A stretch of DNA of 64,000 nt from Rhizobium sp. BK418 (GTDB taxonomy: Bacteria; Pseudomonadota; Alphaproteobacteria; Rhizobiales; Rhizobiaceae), in contig NZ_SLZK01000003.1 in NCBI RefSeq assembly GCF_004341105.1, positions 682,001 through 746,000 on the forward strand, given 5' to 3'. Position 1 is the stretch's first letter. Every line of letters begins with the position of its first letter. The notes below the pieces were generated by a model. That model worked only from the letters and a program-made list of their open reading frames with translations, was not told where the DNA came from and searched no databases. Made by a program: the position numbers and the translations under genes. Below are positions 1 to 7,415 of this stretch, piece after piece.

Positions 1-65
1 GAATGTCCGCGTGATTTCGGTACATCCTGTTTAGTTGCGTCCTGTTGTGTTTTGGAGTTCGTACC

Positions 66-1064
66 GTGAGTATTTATCAGCGCACCTCCGTGGATGCGGC
101 GCTTTATGTGTTGCGTGACATTAATCGGAATATGACGGTGACGCAGAACCACGTTACGACGGGTCTGCGCGTCGAAAAGGCCCAGGACAATGCTGCTTAT
201 TGGTCGGTCGCAACGACAGCGCGTTCCGACAACAAGGCCCTGTCTGCCGTTCAGGATGCTCTCGGCATGGCGGCGGCCACGATGGGAACGGCGTCCGCCG
301 GCGTCGATAGCGTCATTGACGTCGTCACCGAGATCAAGGCAAAGCTTGTCGCCGCGACGGAGCAGGGCGTCGACAAGACCAAGGTCGGCGAAGAGCTGGA
401 ACAGTTGAAAGCGCAGCTACGCAGCGTTTCCGAAGGCGCGGGCTTCAACAACGACAACTGGATCATCCTCGACAATACCACCACGCCGACGCAGCCGCGC
501 CAGATCCCGGCCTCCTTCATCCGCAATTCGGACGGCACGGTATCCGTCGGCATGCTGAGCTACCATATCGACATCCCGCCGAGCGGCGCGACCTCTTCTA
601 AGGATGCGCGCTATGTGATCGACGACCGGGCAGGCGGTACCGGCGAATATGGTGTGCTGACGTCCGCCTATTTCGCCACCGAACTCGGCACGACGCAGAC
701 TTGGGTGCTGACGAAGAGCAAGAACGGCAATACCGCCGGCCAGACGGAAATCGGCCTCACCGCGACGACCAGCAAACAGGATTTGAACGACATGATCAGC
801 GTCGTCGATGCGGCGCTCGGACAACTGACGACCGTCGGCTCGGCCTTCGGCGCGCTCGAAAAGCGCATCAGCATACAGGACGACTTCGCCAAGAACCTGT
901 CCGACAATATCACCTCGGGTATCGGCCGCCTCGTGGATGCCGATATGGAAGCCGAATCAAGCAAGCTCAAAGCATTGCAGACCCAGCAGCAGCTCGGCCT
1001 CCAGGCGCTGAATATCGCCAACGCCTCTTACGACAAGGTTCGCCAGCTCTTCCAGAACTTCTAA
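66..1064 (+). CDS. Flagellin (orphan copy)
   Basis: A 332-residue flagellin, the secreted subunit of the flagellar filament. Residues about 1-140 form the conserved N-terminal helical region (the NHVTTGLRVEKAQDNAAYWSVA stretch is diagnostic, read in part here) and residues about 230-332 the C-terminal helical region ending LQALNIANASYDKVRQLFQNF-like; the middle is the variable surface domain. The length is close to other rhizobial flagellins. A GTG at 66 is preferred over an upstream in-frame TTG at 45 because GGAG at 54-57 sits eight bases before it. No other flagellar or chemotaxis gene is in the window, so this is a filament gene away from a motility cluster; rhizobia commonly carry several flagellins. 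The N-terminus is unusual, starting SIYQRTSVDAALYVLRDI. Confidence 0.9.
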   Translation: MSIYQRTSVDAALYVLRDINRNMTVTQNHVTTGLRVEKAQDNAAYWSVATTARSDNKALSAVQDALGMAAATMGTASAGVDSVIDVVTEIKAKLVAATEQGVDKTKVGEELEQLKAQLRSVSEGAGFNNDNWIILDNTTTPTQPRQIPASFIRNSDGTVSVGMLSYHIDIPPSGATSSKDARYVIDDRAGGTGEYGVLTSAYFATELGTTQTWVLTKSKNGNTAGQTEIGLTATTSKQDLNDMISVVDAALGQLTTVGSAFGALEKRISIQDDFAKNLSDNITSGIGRLVDADMEAESSKLKALQTQQQLGLQALNIANASYDKVRQLFQNF

Positions 1065-1122
1065 TCCCGGTTCAATCCTGTAACCGCGCGGTGGGTCATG
1101 CCTGCCGCGCGGTTTTCCTGGC

Positions 1123-1716
1123 TCAGGCCTCGGCGGCCTTGGCAGCCATCGTCGCCTTTGCCCACCATGCCAGTTCGTCGAGGGCGGTCTTTGCCGTCTG
1201 GAGGAGGTTTGCTTCGATCTCGCTGATCGGCTTGTTGCCGAAGGCCGGATGCACAGCCATGAAATCGCCGCCGCCGATATGAACGGCAGCACGGGTGGAG
1301 ACCATCTGCAGTTCCACGCCGATTCCTCGGAGATGTTCGACGGCGCGCGTCGCTCCGGTGCCGCCATAGCCGATGGCGGTGAAAGGCTTGCGGTTCCATT
1401 CCTTATAGGCCTGGTCGAGCGCATTCTTCAGGGAGGCCGTGATCGAGTGGTTATATTCGGCAACGACGAAGATGTAACCGTCGAAGCGACCAACCGTCTG
1501 CTGCCAGCGCACTGCTTCCGGGTTCTGGCTCGGCATCCACAGGTTCGATGCCATTTCGTCGAAGAAGGGGAGCGGATGATCGCGCAGGTCGATCAGTTCA
1601 ACATCGAGATCTTCGCGGGCCTGGGCCTGTTTCAATATCCATTGTGCCGGGGCATCGGCAAATCGGGTGGGGCGGGTAGAGCCGATAATAACGGCGATGC
1701 GGGGCTTAGAATTCAA
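1123..1716 (-). CDS. NADPH-dependent FMN reductase
   Basis: A 197-residue flavodoxin-fold reductase predicted to reduce FMN or a small acceptor with NAD(P)H in the cytoplasm. The N-terminal IAVIIGSTRPTRFAD segment is the FMN phosphate-binding loop and FVVAEYNHSITASLKNALD is the second flavin contact typical of the FMN_red family; length fits. I choose a TTG start at 1716 because AGGAGG (1722-1727 on the plus strand as CCTCCT) lies just upstream, while an upstream ATG at 1779 would add residues not typical of the family. It is divergent from an HxlR regulator 77 bp away, a common pairing in which the regulator controls the reductase. The physiological substrate cannot be read from sequence. 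Confidence 0.85.
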   Translation of the reverse strand: MNSKPRIAVIIGSTRPTRFADAPAQWILKQAQAREDLDVELIDLRDHPLPFFDEMASNLWMPSQNPEAVRWQQTVGRFDGYIFVVAEYNHSITASLKNALDQAYKEWNRKPFTAIGYGGTGATRAVEHLRGIGVELQMVSTRAAVHIGGGDFMAVHPAFGNKPISEIEANLLQTAKTALDELAWWAKATMAAKAAEA

Positions 1717-1733
1717 AGTAACCTCCTGTATGC

Positions 1734-1752
1734 TGGTTTCCAACGGTAACCA
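1734..1752. promoter_or_regulatory. Candidate HxlR operator
   Basis: An imperfect 19-bp palindrome, TGGTTTCCAACGGTAACCA, has arms TGGTTtCC and GGtAACCA. It lies in the short divergent region between the FMN reductase and the HxlR regulator, where an autoregulatory site would be expected. The assignment is by position and symmetry only. Confidence 0.4.
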
Positions 1753-1793
1753 GATTACGGATGGTTTGCGGAATCGCACAAGGAGGCACTTTA

Positions 1794-2204
1794 TTGAAAC
1801 CAGATAACCGCGAGGAAACCGCCGCTTGCGAGGACATCGGCGATTGCGAACAGGTCCACGCCTGCGATCACATTAGTCGCCTGCTGGCACGTATCAGTGA
1901 CAAGTGGAGTCTGCTGGTGGTGCGCGTGCTGGGTCATGGGCCTCTGCGCTTCAACGCCTTGCGCCGCGAAGTCGGCGAAATCAGCCAGAAGGTTCTGGCA
2001 TCGACATTGCGGGAGCTGGAGGAGAACGGCTTCGTTTCCCGGACCGTCACGCCCACAACGCCGCCGCAGGTCGAATATGCGCTGACGGATCTCGGCCGGG
2101 AGTTCCTGGACCCGGTCCGGGGGCTTGCCGAATGGGTCGTTGCAAACTCGGCACGCATGGACGAGGCGCGGGCTGCCTATGCCAAGCGTCGCGGGCTCGG
2201 GTAG
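1794..2204 (+). CDS. HxlR-family transcriptional regulator
   Basis: A 136-residue winged-helix repressor or activator of the HxlR family. The central DKWSLLVVRVLGHGPLRFNAL and SQKVLASTLRELEENGFVSR segments are the HxlR helix-turn-helix and wing. Cys residues near the N-terminus (CEDIGDCEQVHACD) could be redox-responsive, as in some HxlR proteins, but this is inference. The TTG at 1794 is chosen because AGGAGG at 1781-1786 is seven bases upstream. It is divergent from the FMN reductase, its likely target. Confidence 0.87.
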   Translation: MKPDNREETAACEDIGDCEQVHACDHISRLLARISDKWSLLVVRVLGHGPLRFNALRREVGEISQKVLASTLRELEENGFVSRTVTPTTPPQVEYALTDLGREFLDPVRGLAEWVVANSARMDEARAAYAKRRGLG

Positions 2205-2360
2205 CGCATTCCTGACAAGAAAGCTGGTGATATCGGGGCACGGCTGCAACAGGCCGATGTTTCCTATGGGGAATTTGGATTATCAGATTAGTGTCTTCAT
2301 CTTGTTGCCGCATTCCTTAATATCTGCTCGCACCAGCTTCGAACGGAGAACCTCCTGTCC

Positions 2361-3026
2361 ATGATTAAGAAATTTATCCTTCTGGCCGTTGCGGCGAGCT
2401 ACCTCTCAGCCTGCACGACGACCGATCCCTATACTGGTGAGCAGAAGGTATCGAACACCGCCGGCGGTGCTGCCCTTGGCGCGCTCGGCGGCGCTCTCGT
2501 CGGTGTCGCTGTCGGTGGCGGCGGCCACGGCAAGCGCAATGCGGCGCTGATCGGCGCCGGCATCGGCGCGCTCGCCGGCGGCGCGATCGGCAATTACATG
2601 GACCAGCAGGAAGCCGAGCTTCGCGCCCAGCTCGAAGGCACGGGCATTTCGGTCACCCGCCAGGGTGACAACATCATCCTCAACATGCCGTCGAACATCA
2701 CCTTCGACGTCGACCAGGATGCGGTGAAACCCGGCTTCTATCCGACGCTGAATTCGGTGGCAATCGTGCTGCGCAAGTTCAACCGCACGCTCATCGACAT
2801 CAACGGCCATACGGATTCGACGGGCAGCCTGCAGCATAATCAGGATCTCTCGGAACGCCGCGCTTCGTCGGTTGCCAGCTATCTGCAGGGCCAGGGCATC
2901 GATGGCCGCCGCGTTTCGGCCGTCGGTTTCGGCCCATCGCAGCCGATCGCTTCCAACGCATCCGAAGCCGGTCGCGCCCAGAACCGCCGCGTCGAAATCC
3001 AGATCGCGCCGATCACCCAGGGTTGA
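2361..3026 (+). CDS. OmpA-family outer-membrane lipoprotein
   Basis: A 221-residue lipoprotein. A short signal peptide ends in a lipobox (LSAC, Cys18), so the mature protein should be acylated and sorted to the outer membrane. Residues about 34-80 are a glycine-zipper region with Gly-x3-Gly spacing. Residues about 105-215 form an OmpA C-terminal peptidoglycan-binding domain; the NGHTDSTGSLQHNQDLSERRA motif supplies the conserved Asp and Arg that hold diaminopimelate. The layout matches YiaD-like proteins that link outer membrane and cell wall. It is monocistronic, followed by a clear terminator. Confidence 0.92.
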   Translation: MIKKFILLAVAASYLSACTTTDPYTGEQKVSNTAGGAALGALGGALVGVAVGGGGHGKRNAALIGAGIGALAGGAIGNYMDQQEAELRAQLEGTGISVTRQGDNIILNMPSNITFDVDQDAVKPGFYPTLNSVAIVLRKFNRTLIDINGHTDSTGSLQHNQDLSERRASSVASYLQGQGIDGRRVSAVGFGPSQPIASNASEAGRAQNRRVEIQIAPITQG

Positions 3027-3048
3027 TCGGCTACTTCCAGGCAACAGG

Positions 3049-3075
3049 AGGCCGGGCAATTGCCCGGCCTTTTTG
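3049..3075 (+). terminator. Rho-independent terminator after the OmpA-like lipoprotein
   Basis: A near-perfect inverted repeat AGGCCGGGCA / TGCCCGGCCT centred on AATT is followed by TTTTG, 22 bases after the stop codon. Confidence 0.85.
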
Positions 3076-3091
3076 TTTCGGCGAATTCGTC

Positions 3092-3499
3092 TCAATGCTG
3101 CATCGTCGCGCCCTTGGTGATCTTGTCGACGATCTTCTTGTCGGCCCTGAGCGCAATGCCGACGACCTTGGCGTCATCGGGGGCGTATTCGGCGAAGACG
3201 GCGCGATTGGCTGCGTCATGGCCGGTTGCAAACATTTCTTCAATGAAGACGGAGGAGGTCACGTCGCGCTCCAGCGCGCGGCGATGGATCGTCGATATCG
3301 TCGCTTCGTCGGCCGACAAGACGATGATCGGCTGGATGGATAGCGGGTTGTAGAGGTTGCCGGCGCGGTCCTTGTAGGGCTCGCCGATGATCTCAGGATA
3401 TTGTCCGGCAATGCCTGTCGAGAGGAAAGCGGTGACATTCAGCTTCTGCCAGCCGGCAAGATTGTTTCGCAGGACGATCGCAATTTTGGTATCAAACAT
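3092..3499 (-). CDS. DUF2000-family protein
   Basis: A 135-residue member of the DUF2000 family, recognised by the N-terminal MFDTKIAIVLRNNLAGWQKLNV and the following FLSTGIAG segment. The family has a peptidyl-tRNA hydrolase-like fold but no firm function. The start at 3499 is chosen from family alignment; an AAGAGA stretch upstream could serve as a weak ribosome site. It is divergent from an AraC regulator with only 32 bp between starts, so the AraC protein probably controls it. Confidence 0.82.
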   Translation of the reverse strand: MFDTKIAIVLRNNLAGWQKLNVTAFLSTGIAGQYPEIIGEPYKDRAGNLYNPLSIQPIIVLSADEATISTIHRRALERDVTSSVFIEEMFATGHDAANRAVFAEYAPDDAKVVGIALRADKKIVDKITKGATMQH

Positions 3500-3531
3500 T
3501 TCAGTCTCTTTCATCAGGTAGTGACAGGGCA

Positions 3532-4449
3532 TTGAGCCAGGATCTAACGTCACAGGTCTTCGAGGGTCTTGAACGTTTGTGCGAGCCGCAGGCGGGCACT
3601 GGCATCCTGACTGCGCCTGCCTTTCCCGGTATCGAGCGCATCGAGGCGCAATTTTCAGGCAATATGTTCGAGCCGCACCGGCATGATACCTATGCGCTGG
3701 GTGTGACGCTGCATGGCGTGCAGACCTTCACCTATCGCGGCGAACGGCGCTTCAGCATGCCGGGCCAGGTGATCGTGCTGCATCCCGACGAGGAGCATGA
3801 TGGCGGGGCGGCCACCGAGGACGGGCTGCATTACCGCATGCTCTACATGGAGCCGGCGCTTTTGATGGAATGTCTGGCGGCGGAGAAGATCGGCTTGCCC
3901 TTTGTCGACCAGCCCGTCATTGACGATGGGGCGCTGGCGCAGGTGCTGCTCGCCGCCCTCGGCGAGCTCGACCGGGAGCTGGACGAGCTATTCGTCGACG
4001 ATTTCGTCAGCCGTGTCGCGGGCGGCCTGTCGCGGCATTCACAGGTGCGCAGGCGGGCGCTGGGCACTGTTGCCTGGAAGCAGGTGCGGGCGGCACGTGA
4101 TTATCTCGAGGCGCATGCGCTGAGGCCCGTGCGCTCCGGCGAACTGGAGAATATTACCGGCCTCGATCGTTTCACCCTGTCACGGCATTTCCGCTTGGCT
4201 TTCGCTACCAGCCCGCACCGCTACATGCTGATGCGACGGCTGCAGCAGGCGAAGGCGCTGATGGGCGAGGGGGAGAGTTTTGCTGATGTGGCCGCGGCGA
4301 CGGGCTTTGCCGACCAGGCGCATTTCATCCGGCATTTCAAGAAGGCCTATGGCGTGACGCCTGGTCGCTGGGTGGGGCTTCAGCGATTTAATGCGGTGAA
4401 TGCCCGCGATGGCGGGCTGTCACAGTCCTCGTTCGGAGAGCGGACTTAA
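3532..4449 (+). CDS. AraC-family transcriptional regulator
   Basis: A regulator of up to 305 residues. Residues about 30-110 form a cupin-like AraC ligand-binding domain (FEPHRHDTYALGVTLHG and VIVLHPDEEHDG). The C-terminal AraC DNA-binding domain (about 190-285) includes FTLSRHFRLAFATSPHRYM and the second helix-turn-helix FADQAHFIRHFKKAYGVTPGRW. The TTG at 3532 gives the longest product and a weak ribosome site, so the exact start is uncertain. It is divergent from the DUF2000 gene; such AraC/DUF2000 pairs are common. The last 20 residues are low-conservation tail. Confidence 0.87.
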   Translation: MSQDLTSQVFEGLERLCEPQAGTGILTAPAFPGIERIEAQFSGNMFEPHRHDTYALGVTLHGVQTFTYRGERRFSMPGQVIVLHPDEEHDGGAATEDGLHYRMLYMEPALLMECLAAEKIGLPFVDQPVIDDGALAQVLLAALGELDRELDELFVDDFVSRVAGGLSRHSQVRRRALGTVAWKQVRAARDYLEAHALRPVRSGELENITGLDRFTLSRHFRLAFATSPHRYMLMRRLQQAKALMGEGESFADVAAATGFADQAHFIRHFKKAYGVTPGRWVGLQRFNAVNARDGGLSQSSFGERT

Positions 4450-4671
4450 ACAGAAGCCCAATCCGTGGTCCGACGTGATCTCGTTTCCTACGTGGAGTTT
4501 GATCCCGTCCGCGCTCAGCGGCGCGTACATTTATCCATAAAATGGCATTATCATATGCATTTCCCATGCCTACAGCAATTAAGTTTGATGGAATAACCTG
4601 CTTTCAGGCATCGGCCGAATGGCTACGCGGCGGCGCCGGTCAGTGATAGGAAAAAGGTTCAAGGTACAACT

Positions 4672-5625
4672 ATGTCTGCAAATGATAAGCCACTTATCGC
4701 AATTGTCGGCGCAACCAGCAAACAGGGTCGCAGCGTTGCAGCGACGCTCCTTCGCAGCGGACGTTTCCGCGTGCGCGCCCTGACCCGGAAAAAGGATTCA
4801 CCCGAGGCTGTAAATCTGGAGAAACTTGGAGCCGAGATTGTCACCGTCCCTCTCCAGCTCGGCTACCGGAAGGATCTCGTTACCGCTTTCGAAGGCGCGG
4901 ACGGGGCATTTCTGATGACGCCGCCCGTCATGCCGCCGGAGACAATAGAGGCTCCTATCGGCCGCCAACTTGCGGATGCGGCGGTCGAGGCAGGCGTCGG
5001 ACATATTGTTTTCAGCACACTCGAGAATGTCGACGCCATCTCCGGCGGAACGAAGTTTGCTCCGCATTTCACCGACAAAGCGCGCGTTGCAGACTATATT
5101 CGCGGTCTGCCGATCTCTCATTCCTTCGTCATGCTGGCATTCTTCTACACGAATCTTCTCGAATATTATCCGCCGCGCATGGAAGACGACACGCTCGTGT
5201 TGCCGATCTATCTTCCCGCGGATTTTCGAGCGCCTTTTGTCGATCCACTGACGGCGACCGGGCCGGCCGTGCTCGAAATTTTCTCAAATCCCGAGCGCTA
5301 CAACGGGAAAACGCTACCGATCGTCGGCGATGTCATCTCTCCGCGCGAGATGGTCGAAACTTTCCGAGAGGTAACCGGCCTCAAGGCAGAATATCGAAAT
5401 GCTTTCACCAAGGGTGGCCTGCTGCAGTATTTTCCGGAGTTCGCCGCCAACGAGCTTTTCGTGCAAGAACTTCTGGGGATGGTCGAGTACGCTGTAGAAT
5501 ATGGTTTTTTCGGTAGGGAGCATGATCTGGAATGGAGCCGTCGCCTGAATCCTGACACGCTCGACTGGGAACAGTATCTTCGGACGACGGGCTGGCGCGG
5601 CGACAAGCGATCTTTCGGGCTCTAG
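4672..5625 (+). CDS. NmrA-like NAD(P)-binding protein
   Basis: A 317-residue atypical short-chain dehydrogenase of the NmrA/HSCARG type. The Rossmann motif IAIVGATSKQGRSVAATLL is near residues 8-26, with ALTRKKDS as the expected NADP-phosphate-contacting region. The middle (AFLMTPPVMPPETIEAPIGRQLADAAVEAGVGHIVFSTLENVD, read in part) matches the family. Such proteins are quinone reductases, redox sensors or co-regulators; nothing here fixes which. It is convergent with a LysR gene, separated only by a 292-bp repeat element whose left end supplies the last bases of the stop codon. Confidence 0.85.
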   Translation: MSANDKPLIAIVGATSKQGRSVAATLLRSGRFRVRALTRKKDSPEAVNLEKLGAEIVTVPLQLGYRKDLVTAFEGADGAFLMTPPVMPPETIEAPIGRQLADAAVEAGVGHIVFSTLENVDAISGGTKFAPHFTDKARVADYIRGLPISHSFVMLAFFYTNLLEYYPPRMEDDTLVLPIYLPADFRAPFVDPLTATGPAVLEIFSNPERYNGKTLPIVGDVISPREMVETFREVTGLKAEYRNAFTKGGLLQYFPEFAANELFVQELLGMVEYAVEYGFFGREHDLEWSRRLNPDTLDWEQYLRTTGWRGDKRSFGL

Positions 5626-5915
5626 AGCCTTTCCTGGTTAGATTGAAGCATTCTGCCGGAGCAGGTTTGTGTCAGGGCAAAGGCAATTGGCGAAAGGCGT
5701 ACCCAAGGTACGTCCGAGCCGATCGCTTTTGATCCTGGCGCAAAGATGCCCGGCCCTAGCTGGTTTGCAAGCAAACCACCGGGGTTGGCCGAAACGGGCC
5801 GCCTGATCGACCGGCCGGCTTGGCCGTAGATCTGGGCTACGACGCGCGCCGGCCGGTTGACCGTTCGACTCCGTTTGAGCCAACAGAATGCTTCAATCTG
5901 ACCGGGAAAGGCTCT
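5624..5915. repeat. 292-bp intergenic element with inverted terminal repeats (RIME-like)
   Basis: The two ends are inverted copies of about 32 bp with three or four mismatches: the left end reads AGAGCCTTTCC, GG, AGATTGAAGCATTCTG, and the right end read on the minus strand is nearly the same. Inside are further palindromes: GTACC-CAA-GGTAC at 5699-5711 and GGTTTGC-AA-GCAAACC at 5762-5777, plus a GC-rich CCGGCCGG core. No credible coding sequence or transposase is present. It fills the space between two convergent genes, touching one stop codon and ending four bases from the other. This is the setting of Rhizobium intergenic mosaic repeats. Whether it is one of the named RIME classes was not tested. 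Confidence 0.65.
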
Positions 5916-5919
5916 AAAG

Positions 5920-6840
5920 TCAGGATGGCCGGATCCCCGGCAGTTTGGAAACCTCGGCGACAAGGAAGTCGGTAAGGAGACGAACGCGGGCAATGGCGGA
6001 GCGCTCGGGCACGATGAGCAAGCTCAGCGGGACCGGCGATGGACGATAGTCTTCGAGCACGGCTTCGAGCCGACCGTTTTCCAAGAGATCGTGAACCAGC
6101 CAAAGGTGGGCGGGACCAATGCCGCGTCCTGCGGCCAAGGCTTCGCGCGCCGCGAGCCCGTGATCGACGCGCAGCTTCCCATTGACTGAAACCGTCAAAT
6201 TCGCGCCATGGACGGAGGAGAGAGCGATCTGATCGCTCCCGGCCACATTGGACATTATGACGGTTTCGTATCGCGAGAGATCGTCCGGGCACTCCGGCCG
6301 CCCGTGGACGGAGAAATAAGCCGGAGCGCCGACCAGCAGCCGGTGGCTTTTTCCGAGCGCATGAAGCTTCATCGAGCTGTCGGCGAGAGGTCCGAGCCGG
6401 AGTGCCAGGTCAACGCCTTCACGAACCAGGTCGATGCGCTCGTCGGTCAAGTTGAGATCGACGCTGATGTCCGGATGCTGGTCCTGAAACTCGAAGATGA
6501 GTCGCGTGATGTGCATCACGCCAAGCGCTGCAGTACAGGAAATCCTGACAGCGCCCGCGGCCGCACGACGGGCATTTCTGGCTTCCTCGGTAGCCTGTTC
6601 GACCAGGCGTAATACCTGAAGGCAGTTGGCATAATAGCGGCTGCCTTCGTCGGTGAGGGTCACGCGACGCGTGGTTCGACTGAGGAGAGGCACACCGACT
6701 GCGCCCTCGAGTTCGTTGAGGTGCCGTGTCACGGTCGATTGACCGACGCCGAGTTCCATTGCCACCGTAGATAGGTTGCCTCGTTCGGCAACGCGAACAA
6801 AAGTGCGCATTCTGTCGAGAGACAGCCCGGTATTATCCAT
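5920..6840 (-). CDS. LysR-family transcriptional regulator
   Basis: A 306-residue LysR regulator. The N-terminal winged helix-turn-helix covers residues about 7-66 (FVRVAERGNLSTVAMELGVGQSTVTRHLNELE, read in part), followed by a linker helix and a two-lobed LysR substrate-binding domain (about 90-300). The sequence fits the large subgroup that controls neighbouring oxidoreductases or exporters. The ATG at 6840 begins MDNTGLSLDRMRTF. Upstream is a 575-bp gap leading to the ABC exporter on the plus strand, which is divergent and could be a target. The inducer is unknown. Confidence 0.9.
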   Translation of the reverse strand: MDNTGLSLDRMRTFVRVAERGNLSTVAMELGVGQSTVTRHLNELEGAVGVPLLSRTTRRVTLTDEGSRYYANCLQVLRLVEQATEEARNARRAAAGAVRISCTAALGVMHITRLIFEFQDQHPDISVDLNLTDERIDLVREGVDLALRLGPLADSSMKLHALGKSHRLLVGAPAYFSVHGRPECPDDLSRYETVIMSNVAGSDQIALSSVHGANLTVSVNGKLRVDHGLAAREALAAGRGIGPAHLWLVHDLLENGRLEAVLEDYRPSPVPLSLLIVPERSAIARVRLLTDFLVAEVSKLPGIRPS

Positions 6841-7415
6841 TTTTCAGTACAATGATATTCATTAGGTCAATGTAGGGGATAACTGAGCCTGCGGCTAGCC
6901 AAGCGTGGCCAGAACGGCGGAGATTCTTCCGGTGGTCCCGCATGTGATCATTCCCGATTTAAGTGGAATTTGCGAGGCCTGGCTGTGATTTTTACGCGGT
7001 AAGGCGAATAAAAACATGCCGTTACACGCCTGATTTCAGGAGCGGACCCAAGCAAGGCGGGTGATCGACGCGGCTCTTTTTGAGCCGAGTTGTTGTGTCA
7101 TTCGCGCATCATTCTCCGCAAAGTAGAAAACATCGGTTGGCAAAGTTGAATTTGTCCGGTACAAAAACTCCACCGCTGCAGATCAATCAAAGGAGGCGTT
7201 GTATGACATCAGCATTCATCGAAGTCCTCCCGTCTGGAATGATGCGACACTAGGTCATTCCAATTCGCGGCCCTCCAGGGGAGCGCGAGATGCGGTTTTA
7301 ATTTCTTTCACAGTTCGACCGATCTGCCGAGACGAATCCGTCTCCCGTTCCGACTGTGTTCATCAACTCTTCATTTTGGGGCCGGCTGCCGAAACACGGG
7401 GTCGGACTGGTTAAA
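6841..7415. other. 575-bp intergenic region upstream of the ABC exporter
   Basis: This stretch between divergent LysR and ABC-exporter genes holds no long gene. It contains a hairpin CGGCTC-TTTTT-GAGCCG at 7071-7087 without a following T-run, and a 16-codon reading frame at 7203-7253 behind a strong ribosome site. No tRNA or known riboswitch was recognised. Confidence 0.6.
7203..7253 (+). CDS. Candidate 16-residue leader peptide upstream of the ABC exporter
   Basis: ATG at 7203 follows AAAGGAGG (7189-7196) by six bases, the best Shine-Dalgarno sequence in this part of the window, and encodes MTSAFIEVLPSGMMRH before TAG. It ends 162 bp before the exporter start, whose own ribosome site is weak. 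A CCTCC inside the frame (about 7226-7230) could pair with the GGAGG and hide it. This suggests a regulatory upstream peptide, but a conserved family was not recognised and chance is possible. Confidence 0.4.
   Translation: MTSAFIEVLPSGMMRH

Noticed and set aside
5622..5993. Minus-strand frame of 123 codons through the 292-bp repeat
   Set aside because: It runs through palindromic repeat sequence, has no ribosome site, and overlaps the end of the LysR gene.
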